NCBI GenBank assembly: GCA_020718925.1 | Contig: DYRC01000062.1 | Span: forward strand, 1 to 14,943 | Source: Desulfonema limicola | Lineage (GTDB): Bacteria > Desulfobacterota > Desulfobacteria > Desulfobacterales > DYRC01 | Reading direction: 5' to 3' | Length of the DNA: 14,943 nt | Part shown: positions 1 through 7,767 of the stretch, one piece after another | How positions within the stretch are numbered: position 1 is the first letter of the stretch | How the letters are laid out: every line of letters starts with the position of its first letter | Made by a program: the position numbers and the translations under genes | The notes under the pieces: generated by a model | What the model was told of the DNA's origin: nothing | Seen by the model: only the letters and a program-made list of their open reading frames with translations | The model's database searches: none

Positions 1-2042
1 TCATTGGTGGATTTCAACTCTTCATTCGATGCTTGCAGTTCCTCAATCGTGGCATGAAGATTTTCTTTGGTATAAATCAATTCCTGTTCAAGTTCTTCAG
101 CCCGCTTGGATGGCTTTATCCGTCTTTTCCGCACGGGTTTTCCTTTAGGATTCAGATCCGCAAAACTGACCATGAGCAGTCCCGAATATGCTTCCGAATC
201 TGTGAGCGGTCTGACAGTCAGGTTCACCTCATGGATACCGCCGTTGGTCTTAACCATCAAAGAGTTGCATATCACTTCTTTTTTCTGCATGGCTGCTGTG
301 CGGATAGCCGTCATGAGTTCTGCCTGAAGCCCCTCCCGCGCCATTTCAAAGAGGTTCATATTCGGCTGCCCGGGCGCAGGCTGAAGATATTTGCCTGTTT
401 CACCATAAATATATAAAATATTTCCATTTTCATCTGAAAGCACTGATGATGGCGCGTAAAACCTAAGCAATTCCTTTTGAATGAGTTCGGCAAGAACAGG
501 CTTTTCCGTTTTCTTTTTCACCATCTCCGGCAGCTTTCCATTCATATTACCGCCATAATCCACCAGCACCCTGTGTGCCGAAGTAAGCGATGGTTTTGCC
601 TGATAGAACTTCCATTTTTTACTGATCGGCGCAAACAGATCAGAGGCGAGATTTCCGATGCCCTCCGAAGGGCTGAGAAACAGGATTCCGGCGGGTTTCA
701 AGGCATAATGGAATATGGGGATCAGCCGATTCTGAAGTTGCGCTTCAAAATAAATCAGCATATTCCGGCAACTGAGCATATCCAAGCGGTTAAAGGGCGG
801 GTCTTTAATCACATTGTGAGTGGCAAAGACAATCATTTCCCGAATATCCTTTCTGACACGGTATCCGAGTTCTTCTTTCATAAAAAAATGGCGCAGCCGT
901 TCATCGGAAACGTCAATGGTAATATTTGCCGGATAAATGCCTGATCTGGCGATTTTTATTGCATCATCATCCATGTCCGTAGCATATATCTGAACTTTGA
1001 AATCCTGCCCGGACTCATCCATGTATTCTCTGAAAATAATAGCAATTGAGTACGCCTCTTCTCCGCTTGCACACCCGGCGCACCAGATTTTGAACACATA
1101 ATGATCCGGTTTATCAGCAAACAATTTCGGCAGAATGTCTTTTTTCAGCACGGCAAAGGCTTTTGAATCTCTGAAAAAATGAGTAACATTGATGAGGAGT
1201 TCTTTGAACAGAATCGTAATTTCATCGGGATTCTCTTTTATAAAACGGACATAGTTACTGACGTCCTGAATGCAGTGGATATTCATGCGCCGCTCAATTC
1301 TGCGCCGGATCGTGTTTTGCTTGTATAACGAAAAATCATGACCTGTCCGGGACCGGATAAGCATCAGTATTTTGCTGAACTCGCCCATAATAACAGGCGC
1401 AGGCAGCGCGGATTTTATTTTCCCTTTCCTCAATATCTTTTTGTAACTCATCAGTTGTTCCGGCATTTTTTCAACCGGCAGAATGTATGCGGCAAGACCG
1501 CTTCGGATAGCACTTACCGGCATCCCGTCATATCTGGCTGAAGACGGTTCCTGCACAAAGGTTATTCCTCCCGCGCCGTGAATCGCTCTCAGTCCGAGTG
1601 TGCCATCTGATCCGTTTCCTGAAAGAATCACGCCGATGGCTCTTTCCCCCTGTTCTTCTGCCAAAGAGCGCAGGAAGAAATCAATCGGCATCCGCAGCCC
1701 GCGCGGATTTTCAGGGACGCTGAGATGAAGTATGCCGTGAAAGATTGACATGTCTCTGTTCGGCGGAATCACATAAACATGATTCGGCATAACCGCCATC
1801 TGATCCTGTGCTTCGTGAACAGGCATTTCAGTAATCCTCTGAAGAATTTCCGTCATCATGCTCGGATGATCAGGGTCAAGATGGGTAATCAGTATGAACG
1901 CCATTCCACTGTCATGCGGCATATTTCGGAAGAACTGCTCAAACGCATCAAGCCCACCGGCAGACGCACCCATGCCGATAATCGGAAAGCCGGTATCCGG
2001 TGATTTTTCGGTTCTGACGCTTTTTTTCTTTTGAATTTTCAT
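1..2042 (-). CDS. CheB-CheR-PAS fusion protein (chemotaxis methylesterase/methyltransferase hybrid), partial at left edge
   Basis: The frame is open from an ATG at 2042-2040 to base 1 with no stop, giving 680 visible residues; the C-terminus lies outside the window. Residues about 20-205 are a CheB methylesterase domain with the catalytic triad visible: Ser27 in GASAGG, His54 in ITHL and Asp146 in SGNGSDGT. There is no receiver domain in front of it, unlike classical CheB. Residues about 220-470 are a CheR SAM-dependent methyltransferase (SAM loop WCAGCASGEEAYS from Trp320; DPPFNRLDMLSCRN from Asp414). A PAS-like region (about 510-625) follows, then a charged coiled coil starting near 645 (EELEQELIYTKENL, then EELQASNEELKSTN) at the edge. 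Proteins of this family often continue into further PAS or histidine kinase domains, which cannot be checked here. A GAGGG Shine-Dalgarno sits 6 nt before the ATG. No other chemotaxis gene is visible nearby, so the substrate receptor is unknown. Confidence 0.93.
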   Translation of the reverse strand, partial: MKIQKKKSVRTEKSPDTGFPIIGMGASAGGLDAFEQFFRNMPHDSGMAFILITHLDPDHPSMMTEILQRITEMPVHEAQDQMAVMPNHVYVIPPNRDMSIFHGILHLSVPENPRGLRMPIDFFLRSLAEEQGERAIGVILSGNGSDGTLGLRAIHGAGGITFVQEPSSARYDGMPVSAIRSGLAAYILPVEKMPEQLMSYKKILRKGKIKSALPAPVIMGEFSKILMLIRSRTGHDFSLYKQNTIRRRIERRMNIHCIQDVSNYVRFIKENPDEITILFKELLINVTHFFRDSKAFAVLKKDILPKLFADKPDHYVFKIWCAGCASGEEAYSIAIIFREYMDESGQDFKVQIYATDMDDDAIKIARSGIYPANITIDVSDERLRHFFMKEELGYRVRKDIREMIVFATHNVIKDPPFNRLDMLSCRNMLIYFEAQLQNRLIPIFHYALKPAGILFLSPSEGIGNLASDLFAPISKKWKFYQAKPSLTSAHRVLVDYGGNMNGKLPEMVKKKTEKPVLAELIQKELLRFYAPSSVLSDENGNILYIYGETGKYLQPAPGQPNMNLFEMAREGLQAELMTAIRTAAMQKKEVICNSLMVKTNGGIHEVNLTVRPLTDSEAYSGLLMVSFADLNPKGKPVRKRRIKPSKRAEELEQELIYTKENLHATIEELQASNEELKSTN

Positions 2043-2200
2043 CAAGTCCCTCGACTGTCGCTCACCTAACCCCCCGGCCCCCTTCCCTGAAAGGGAAGGG
2101 GGAGACATCATCATCCTTACTCCACCTCTCCTTTCAGGGGAGGGGCAGGGGTGAGGTCTCCCCTCTCCGTTTCGGGGAGGGGTCGGGGGAGGGGTTTCAC
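2043..2200. repeat. Intergenic cluster of three GC-rich hairpins (REP/MITE-like)
   Basis: This spacer between the atpC terminator and the cheB-cheR start is mostly palindromic G/C-rich DNA. Hairpin A has a perfect 11-bp stem (2078-2088 with 2092-2102) and a GAA loop. Hairpin B pairs 2125-2132 with 2136-2143 around TTC with one wobble. Hairpin C pairs 2160-2169 with 2173-2182 around TTT with one wobble. A direct run of GGGGAGGGG, TC and GGGGGAGGGG follows to 2194. All share the pattern C-rich pyrimidine arm, 3-nt loop, G-rich purine arm, which suggests copies of one element family. No convincing -35/-10 pair for the downstream cheB-cheR gene is seen, so its promoter is either inside this cluster or unrecognised. 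Confidence 0.8.
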
Positions 2201-2235
2201 AAAAAAAGGGTAAGCCTTTATCAGACCTACCCTTT
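2201..2235 (-). terminator. Rho-independent terminator after atpC
   Basis: On the minus strand, 15 nt after the atpC stop codon, bases 2235-2224 pair with 2216-2205 in a 12-bp stem (AAAGGGTAGGTC with GGCTTACCCTTT, two G-U wobbles). The loop is 7 nt, and the stem runs into a T tract: the seven A's at 2201-2207 on the + strand supply the end of the stem plus four further T's. This is a textbook intrinsic terminator and marks the end of the atp operon. Confidence 0.85.
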
Positions 2236-2250
2236 CATACCTGATTTTGT

Positions 2251-2667
2251 TTATTGCGCTCTTTTGGTCGAGGCAACCTTCAGACGCTGCATTGCCCGCT
2301 CCAAAGCAGCCCTTGCGCGGACATAATCAATATCTTCTTTGGCATCAGCCAGCCGCTTCTGAGCGCGTTCCAGAGCAATCTTAGCACGTTCTGCATCAAT
2401 ATCGCGGCGCCGTTCGGCAGATTCAGCCAATACCGTTACTTTGTCAGGAAGCGCTTCGGCAAACCCGCCGCTTACAAACACCGCTCTCTCAACACCCTGA
2501 GCATCTTTGTAGCGAATCGTGCCAAGTTTCAGTTCGCTCAGAAAAGGCGTATGTCCGGGTAATACACCGAACTCGCCCATCACGCCCGGCGCAACCACAA
2601 TCTGCGCTTCTTCACTGACAACGAACTGTTCAGGGGTTACTACTTCCAATCTGATATTTTCAGCCAT
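2251..2667 (-). CDS. atpC: ATP synthase F1 epsilon subunit
   Basis: 138 residues, normal length for the family. It is the small central-stalk subunit that sits on gamma, couples F1 to the c-ring and can inhibit ATP hydrolysis. The N-terminal beta-sandwich (about residues 1-85) shows the family pattern LEVVTPEQFV ... GEFGVLPGHTPFLSEL ... VFVSGGFAEALPDKVTVLAE. The C-terminal part (about 88-138) is an Arg/Ala/Glu-rich helical hairpin, the inhibitory arm. The gene starts 12 nt after the atpD stop with a GGGGGA ribosome-binding site and is the last gene of the operon, followed by an intrinsic terminator. Confidence 0.97.
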   Translation of the reverse strand: MAENIRLEVVTPEQFVVSEEAQIVVAPGVMGEFGVLPGHTPFLSELKLGTIRYKDAQGVERAVFVSGGFAEALPDKVTVLAESAERRRDIDAERAKIALERAQKRLADAKEDIDYVRARAALERAMQRLKVASTKRAQ

Positions 2668-2679
2668 GATTTCCCCCGG

Positions 2680-4098
2680 TTATTTCACTTCAGACATTTT
2701 TTTGGCTTTCTCAACCGCCTCTTCAATCGTTCCGACCATGTAAAACGCCTGTTCCGGCAAATCATCATGCTTGCCTTCGCAGATTTCTTTAAAGCCCCGA
2801 ACCGTATCTTCAATCTTCACATATTTTCCCGCCATGCCGGTAAACGTTGCGGCAACATTGAACGGCTGTGACAGAAATCTCTGAATACGTCTTGCGCGGG
2901 CAACGGTTATCTTATCTTCATCAGACAATTCTTCCATACCCAGAATCGCAATAATATCCTGAAGTTCTTTGTACTTTTGCAGAATTCTCTGAACTTTTCG
3001 GGCAATAAGATAATGCTCCTCGCCGATATAGTTGGCGTCCAAAATTCTTGACGTTGAATCCAGCGGATCCACAGCCGGATAAATACCCAATTCCGCAATC
3101 TGCCGCGACAAAACAACCGTCCCGTCAAGGTGTGCAAAGGTAGTCGCCGGAGCCGGGTCAGTCAAATCGTCCGCAGGCACATACACACACTGAACAGCCG
3201 TAATAGACCCCTTATCTGTCGAAGTAATACGCTCCTGAAGCGCGCCCAAGTCAACCGCCAATGTCGGCTGATAACCTACCGCAGAAGGCATACGCCCCAG
3301 CAGAGCCGATACCTCAGAACCCGCCTGCGTAAAACGGAAGATGTTATCAATGAACATCAGCACGTCCTGACCCTCAACATCCCGGAAATACTCAGCAGCC
3401 GTCAACGCCGAAATCGCAACACGCGCACGCGCACCCGGCGGCTCCGTCATCTGTCCGTAAATCAGCGCAGCTTTCGGCAAAACGCCGGAGTTCTTCATTT
3501 CATGATACAGGTCATTTCCTTCACGCGTACGCTCACCAACGCCCGCAAATACGGAAATACCGCCATGATGCATCGCAATGTTATGAACCATCTCCATCAT
3601 AATAACGGTCTTGCCCACGCCCGCGCCCCCGAACATCCCCATCTTACCACCACGCGGGAACGGAACCAGCATGTCAATAACCTTCACGCCCGTCTCCAAT
3701 ACGCGAACCGTAGTATCCTGCTCCGTAAACTTCGGCGCCGGACGATGAATCGGCATCATCTTTTCCTGACTGATAGGTCCCAGACCATCCACAGGGCGCC
3801 CCACAACATTCAGAACACGTCCCAAGCCTGCCTGTCCCACCGGCATCATAATCGGCTTGCCCGTATCCTTTACCGGCATCCCCCTCACCAGACCGTCTGT
3901 AACATCCATTGCAACAGTACGAACAACATTATCCCCCAAATGCTGCGCCACCTCAACAACAAGGTTATCAACCTCATCATTGATAGCGGGGTTAGAAATC
4001 AGAAGCGCACTCAATATAGTCGGCAGTTTTCCCTGCTCAAATTCAACGTCAACAACAGGTCCCATGACCTGAGTTATCTTTCCGATGTTTTCTCCCAT
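2680..4098 (-). CDS. atpD: ATP synthase F1 beta subunit (catalytic)
   Basis: 472 residues, full length. This is the catalytic nucleotide-binding subunit of the alpha3beta3 hexamer on the cytoplasmic face. The P-loop GGAGVGKT is at residues 157-164, the catalytic glutamate is Glu189 with Arg190 in GERTREGNDLYHEM, the Walker B strand is VLMFIDNIFRF near 247-256, and the DELSEED-like torque segment reads EELSDED at 389-395. The start is fixed by a strong AGGAGG at 4113-4108, 9 nt before the ATG. It lies between atpG and atpC, separated from atpG by an unusually long 95-nt spacer that holds a heptad repeat. Confidence 0.99.
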   Translation of the reverse strand: MGENIGKITQVMGPVVDVEFEQGKLPTILSALLISNPAINDEVDNLVVEVAQHLGDNVVRTVAMDVTDGLVRGMPVKDTGKPIMMPVGQAGLGRVLNVVGRPVDGLGPISQEKMMPIHRPAPKFTEQDTTVRVLETGVKVIDMLVPFPRGGKMGMFGGAGVGKTVIMMEMVHNIAMHHGGISVFAGVGERTREGNDLYHEMKNSGVLPKAALIYGQMTEPPGARARVAISALTAAEYFRDVEGQDVLMFIDNIFRFTQAGSEVSALLGRMPSAVGYQPTLAVDLGALQERITSTDKGSITAVQCVYVPADDLTDPAPATTFAHLDGTVVLSRQIAELGIYPAVDPLDSTSRILDANYIGEEHYLIARKVQRILQKYKELQDIIAILGMEELSDEDKITVARARRIQRFLSQPFNVAATFTGMAGKYVKIEDTVRGFKEICEGKHDDLPEQAFYMVGTIEEAVEKAKKMSEVK

Positions 4099-4145
4099 CC
4101 TAAGAGACCTCCTATCATCAACCGATACGCGGTTATTGTTTTAAA

Positions 4146-4190
4146 TGAGAAGTGAGAAGTGAGAAATTTCTCATTTTTTCATTTCTCACT
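4146..4190. repeat. TGAGAAG heptad repeat with inverted half, in the atpG-atpD spacer
   Basis: On the + strand two exact TGAGAAG heptads (4146-4159) are followed by TGAGAAA, which forms a perfect 14-bp palindrome TGAGAAATTTCTCA (4160-4173). A second TTTCTCA copy is at 4182-4188. As an alternative fold, AGTGAGAAAT (4158-4167) pairs perfectly with ATTTCTCACT (4181-4190) as a 10-bp stem. It lies 3 nt after the atpG stop and upstream of the atpD ribosome-binding site. It lacks a GC stem plus T tract, so it is not a normal terminator. A role in processing or differential expression of the two halves of the mRNA is conceivable but unproven. Confidence 0.85.
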
Positions 4191-4193
4191 CAG

Positions 4194-5078
4194 TTATCCT
4201 TTCAACGCCTCAGCCCCACCCACAATATCCATCAGTTCAGCAGTAATTGTGGATTGACGCGCCTTGTTGTACGCCAGCGTCAGACTGCCAATCATATCAT
4301 TGCAAGCCTTGGTCGCATTGTCCATCGCCGCCATCCGCGCCGCATGTTCACTCGTTGACGTCTCCAACAACGCATTATACAACTGAACATACACATTCTT
4401 CGGCAGCATCTCACTCAGCAGCTCCGCCGGAGACGGCTCACAAATATGCTCCGGCAGATACGGCGCATCCTCAACTGATTCAGCTTTTTCCACAGGCGGA
4501 ATCGGAAGCAGTTGCTTTACCAACGGCGTCTGTCTTGCCATACTGACAAATTTGGAGTAAATAACATACACCTCATCATATTCACCTTCCAAAAACGCAC
4601 CAATCAACCGCTGCCCCGAAACCATCGCTATCGAAAAATCAAACTTGGCGCCCACAATACCGACATACTCATTGACAATGCTCAGCCCCCGCTTACGGCA
4701 CCAGTCCCGCCCCTTCTTTCCGAAATTGACGTAAGACACCTCTGCGCCCTGACCCGCCTTCTCTTTCGCAAACACCCTGGCTTTCTCCACCAGATTCGTA
4801 TTGAAACCGCCGCACAACCCCCGGTCAGACGTACACACCACAATAAGGACTTTTTTCACCTCTTCACGCGGAACCAGCAGCGGACTCGCCTCCTCCCCGG
4901 CTCTCTCAGAAAGACTCCCCAATACCTCCGCAAACTTGGTGGCATACGGGCGAAACCCCTCCATACGGGTCTGACAGCCGCGCAACTTGGACGCCGCCAC
5001 CATGTTCATGGCTTTGGTAATCTGCTTGGTCTTCTTAACCGCGGTTATCTTTAACTTGACCTCTTTCAGCTTTGCCAT
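4194..5078 (-). CDS. atpG: ATP synthase F1 gamma subunit (rotor shaft)
   Basis: 294 residues, as expected. Gamma is the rotating central shaft inside the alpha3beta3 hexamer. The conserved N-terminal coiled-coil helix (KITAVKKTKQITKAMNMVAASKLR, about residues 11-34) and the C-terminal helix (MDNATKACNDMIGSLTLAYNKARQ ... ITAELMDIVGGAEAL, about 251-292) are both present. The central Rossmann-like domain has the family GLCGGFNTN motif (about 89-97). The gene starts 15 nt after the atpA stop, with AGG in the short spacer acting as ribosome-binding site. The region around residues 190-230 (PIPPVEKAESVEDAPYLPEH) is a variable loop. Confidence 0.98.
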   Translation of the reverse strand: MAKLKEVKLKITAVKKTKQITKAMNMVAASKLRGCQTRMEGFRPYATKFAEVLGSLSERAGEEASPLLVPREEVKKVLIVVCTSDRGLCGGFNTNLVEKARVFAKEKAGQGAEVSYVNFGKKGRDWCRKRGLSIVNEYVGIVGAKFDFSIAMVSGQRLIGAFLEGEYDEVYVIYSKFVSMARQTPLVKQLLPIPPVEKAESVEDAPYLPEHICEPSPAELLSEMLPKNVYVQLYNALLETSTSEHAARMAAMDNATKACNDMIGSLTLAYNKARQSTITAELMDIVGGAEALKG

Positions 5079-5093
5079 AGTCGCGACCTTTTT

Positions 5094-6611
5094 TTATTTG
5101 ATATTATCCTTGAATTCCTCATCATAATCCGTCAAAGCCTTGCTCATCAGCTTATCCAAATCATCAGAAATCGCCTTCTTGTCCGCAAGGTCCTTAAACA
5201 GTTGAGGATACCGTTCTTCAATAAACTTGTACATCCCCTGCTCATACCGTGCAAGCGCATCAAGAGGATACTTATCCAAAAAGCCGCGTGTTCCGGCATA
5301 CAGAATCGTAACCTGTTTTTCCATCGGAAGCGGCTGATACTGCGGCTGTTTCAGAATTTCAACCAGTCTTGCACCACGCGTAAGCTGCCGCTGCGTTGAT
5401 TTGTCCAAATCAGAGCCGAATGCCGCAAACGCCTCAAGTTCACGATACTGCGCCAAATCCAGACGCAACGTACCCGCAACCTGCTTCATCGCCTTCACCT
5501 GCGCCGCACCACCGACGCGGGAGACCGAAAGACCTACGTTGATTGCAGGACGTACACCGGCAAAGAACAAGCTGGGTTCAAGATAAATCTGCCCGTCAGT
5601 AATAGAAATAACGTTGGTCGGAATGTATGCAGAAACATCCCCCGCCTGTGTCTCAATAATCGGCAGAGCCGTCAGAGACCCGGCACCCAACTCATCATTA
5701 AGCTTACAGGAACGCTCCAGCAGACGGGAATGATTATAGAAAATGTCGCCGGGGAACGCTTCACGCCCAGGAGGACGGCGCAGAAGCAGCGATACCTGAC
5801 GATAAGACACCGCCTGCTTGGAAAGGTCATCATAAATAATCAGCGCATGCTTGCCCTTATCCCGGAAATACTCACCCATCGCACATCCGGCATACGGCGC
5901 AACATACTGCAATGTCGCCGGATCACTCGCGCAAGCCGCAACAACTGTGGTATATTCCATCGCCCCATGCTTTTCCAGAATCGCCACAACCTGCGCCACC
6001 GTTGACTTCTTCTGCCCACAGGCAACATAAATGCAATAAACATCGGTATTCTTCTGAGCCAGAATCGCATCCACCGCCACCGCAGTCTTTCCAATCTGAC
6101 GGTCACCAATGATAAGCTCACGCTGCCCACGACCGACCGGCGTCATCGCATCAATAGCCTTGAGTCCCGTATAACAAGGCTCATGCACACTCTTACGCGC
6201 AATAACACCCGGCGCCACCATCTCAACACGCCGCGTCTCTTTGGCATTAATCGGTCCCTTGCCATCAATCGGTTCGCCCGTAGCCGTAACAACTCTGCCC
6301 AGCACCGCTTCACCGACCGGAACCTGTGCAATACGCCCCGTACGCTTGACAATGTCACCCTCTTTGATGTTGGTATCATCGCCCATAATGGCAATACCGA
6401 CATTGTCTTCTTCCAGGTTCAATACCAATCCCAGAACATTGCCCGGAAATTCAACCAGTTCCATAGCCATGACTTTTTCAAGTCCGTATACTCTGGAAAT
6501 TCCGTCACCGACCGACAAGACAACACCCGTTTCACTCAGTTCGACTTTCTTGTCGTACTCCTTAATCTGATCCTTGATTATCTGACTGATTTCTTCAGCT
6601 CTTAATTCCAT
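5094..6611 (-). CDS. atpA: ATP synthase F1 alpha subunit
   Basis: 505 residues, full length. It is the non-catalytic nucleotide-binding subunit of the F1 hexamer and donates the arginine finger to the catalytic site. The P-loop is GDRQIGKT at 169-176, the Walker B strand HALIIYDDL is near 255-263, and the arginine finger is Arg365 in LSVSRVGGAAQ. The N-terminus (MELRAEEISQIIKDQI) is the usual delta-binding helix. The P-loop has Ile where most alpha subunits have Thr (GDRQTGKT); the catalytic Lys175 and Thr176 are intact, so this looks like a lineage variant. The ATG overlaps the atpH TGA stop by one base (TGATG), implying translational coupling. Confidence 0.99.
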   Translation of the reverse strand: MELRAEEISQIIKDQIKEYDKKVELSETGVVLSVGDGISRVYGLEKVMAMELVEFPGNVLGLVLNLEEDNVGIAIMGDDTNIKEGDIVKRTGRIAQVPVGEAVLGRVVTATGEPIDGKGPINAKETRRVEMVAPGVIARKSVHEPCYTGLKAIDAMTPVGRGQRELIIGDRQIGKTAVAVDAILAQKNTDVYCIYVACGQKKSTVAQVVAILEKHGAMEYTTVVAACASDPATLQYVAPYAGCAMGEYFRDKGKHALIIYDDLSKQAVSYRQVSLLLRRPPGREAFPGDIFYNHSRLLERSCKLNDELGAGSLTALPIIETQAGDVSAYIPTNVISITDGQIYLEPSLFFAGVRPAINVGLSVSRVGGAAQVKAMKQVAGTLRLDLAQYRELEAFAAFGSDLDKSTQRQLTRGARLVEILKQPQYQPLPMEKQVTILYAGTRGFLDKYPLDALARYEQGMYKFIEERYPQLFKDLADKKAISDDLDKLMSKALTDYDEEFKDNIK

Positions 6612-7162
6612 CAGACACTCTCACCCCTTTTTAAAGATTCTCTCATATTAAGCAGTTGCGTTTTGATGCTTCCGTCCAACACCAGATCGCCGATACGGGT
6701 AACAATGCCGCCGATCAGCGAAGGTTCCTGTTCCACTGTGAGGGTTACTTCTTTGCCGGTCATCTTTGACAAAGCAATACGGATTTTCTCAGCCGTATCT
6801 TCAGACAATGCGGTTGCCGACGTCAGACTGGCGTTGATTACGCCCCTGAGTTCATCTGCAAATTTATGATACAACTCGCTGATACTCTGCAAAAATCCGA
6901 ACCGACCCTTATCGAACAACAAGAGAAGAAACGTTCTCATCACCCCTGACAGATTCAGTTTTTCAATCACTGCCTGCAACACCTGTTTGCGAGCCGCAGC
7001 ATCATACAGGGGATTGCTTATAGCCTGCTCAAGCGTTTTTTCCTTCATGATCAGACCGGCAACTCCGCCCAATTCATCCTTGTATGTCTCAGCCTGACCA
7101 TCCTCTTTGCCAATCAGCAGAAGTGCCTTGGCATAACGCCGTGCGATAGACAGATTCTTCAC
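6611..7162 (-). CDS. atpH: ATP synthase F1 delta subunit (OSCP)
   Basis: 183 residues, normal length. Delta sits on top of F1 and fastens the peripheral b/b' stalk to the alpha subunits. The N-terminal six-helix domain begins with the family pattern SIARRYAKALL, and the C-terminal domain has the conserved GGIVTRIGDLVLDGSIKTQLLNMRESL near the end. The start codon is GTG (7162-7160), sharing one base with the atpF TAG stop (TAGTG), and the stop shares one base with the atpA start, so the gene is coupled on both sides. Confidence 0.96.
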   Translation of the reverse strand: MKNLSIARRYAKALLLIGKEDGQAETYKDELGGVAGLIMKEKTLEQAISNPLYDAAARKQVLQAVIEKLNLSGVMRTFLLLLFDKGRFGFLQSISELYHKFADELRGVINASLTSATALSEDTAEKIRIALSKMTGKEVTLTVEQEPSLIGGIVTRIGDLVLDGSIKTQLLNMRESLKRGESV

Positions 7163-7767
7163 TATGCCACCACCTTCTTAAGATATTCGTCAACCAATCG
7201 TTCCTGGTCATCCGTCGTGATGCTGCCTCTGACCACCGCTTCTGCTTTTGCCAGAGCCTTTTCAAATATATCCTGCTGAACTTTCAGCTTTACCTGTGCA
7301 AATTCATGCTCAATGTTGCGATGCGCCTGCTCTTCGAGCCGTTGCGCCGCAGTTTCAGCTTCTTTCAGAATTCGCTCTTTTGCCTCTTGTCCCTGACGGA
7401 TATATTCATCAACAATTTTCTCAGCTTCTTTATCCAGAAGAGACAGCTTTTCCTTATACTGCGCTACATCTTTTTCGGCTTTTTCTTTTTTAATTTGCAG
7501 GTCTGCCAACTGCTCTCTGATTCCCTTAATCCGATTATCAAGCGCCTGAGAGACCGGCTTTTTCAGCAGAAAGAAAAGCCCCGTTATCAACACGGCAAAA
7601 TTCATCACCCGGTAAGTATCGGTCTCCACCCAGCCTTTCGGCTCGCTGTGTCCGCCGTCTCCGGATGAAAAGGCAATACCACCTGCACAAAAAAAGAGAA
7701 GCACCCCCAGAGCAATCATTGCTCCTACTTTGCGGTGCTTCAGGCTTTTACCAGGATATTCCATCAA
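7162..7767 (-). CDS. atpF: ATP synthase F0 b subunit with N-terminal signal-like extension
   Basis: 201 residues, longer than the usual b subunit of about 156-165. The extra length is at the N-terminus: a basic stretch (KSLKHRK) followed by a hydrophobic segment (about residues 14-34, GAMIALGVLLFFCAGGIAFS) and a Gly/Ser/His linker. The canonical b membrane anchor follows (about 52-68, YRVMNFAVLITGLFFLLKK, then PVSQALDNRIKGI), then a long charged coiled coil to the C-terminus that reaches delta. The first segment may be a cleaved signal peptide or a second membrane pass. Extended b proteins of this kind are, to my knowledge, seen in Desulfobacterota. The start overlaps the atpF' stop by 4 nt (ATGA); internal Met17 is a possible alternative start but would strip the basic n-region. 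Confidence 0.94.
   Translation of the reverse strand: MMEYPGKSLKHRKVGAMIALGVLLFFCAGGIAFSSGDGGHSEPKGWVETDTYRVMNFAVLITGLFFLLKKPVSQALDNRIKGIREQLADLQIKKEKAEKDVAQYKEKLSLLDKEAEKIVDEYIRQGQEAKERILKEAETAAQRLEEQAHRNIEHEFAQVKLKVQQDIFEKALAKAEAVVRGSITTDDQERLVDEYLKKVVA

Noticed and set aside
785..810. Possible frameshift in the CheR part of the fusion gene near the DPPF motif
   Set aside because: A first reading seemed to lose a base, but recounting the bases shows GAC CCG CCC TTT AAC CGC in frame, giving an unbroken DPPFNRLDMLSCRN.
33..2003. Several small + strand open frames across the left 2 kb
   Set aside because: They are antisense to the CheB-CheR-PAS frame, which shows continuous conserved motifs, and they have no recognisable domains of their own.
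2078..2182. GC-rich hairpins as extra terminators for the atp operon
   Set aside because: None is followed by a T tract on the minus strand, and a complete intrinsic terminator already lies at 2201-2235.
3130..4155. A 341-codon open frame on the + strand, antisense to atpD
   Set aside because: The translation is rich in Arg, His, Asn and Thr with no recognisable domain. It mirrors the biased codon use of the highly conserved atpD, whose opposite frame simply lacks stops.
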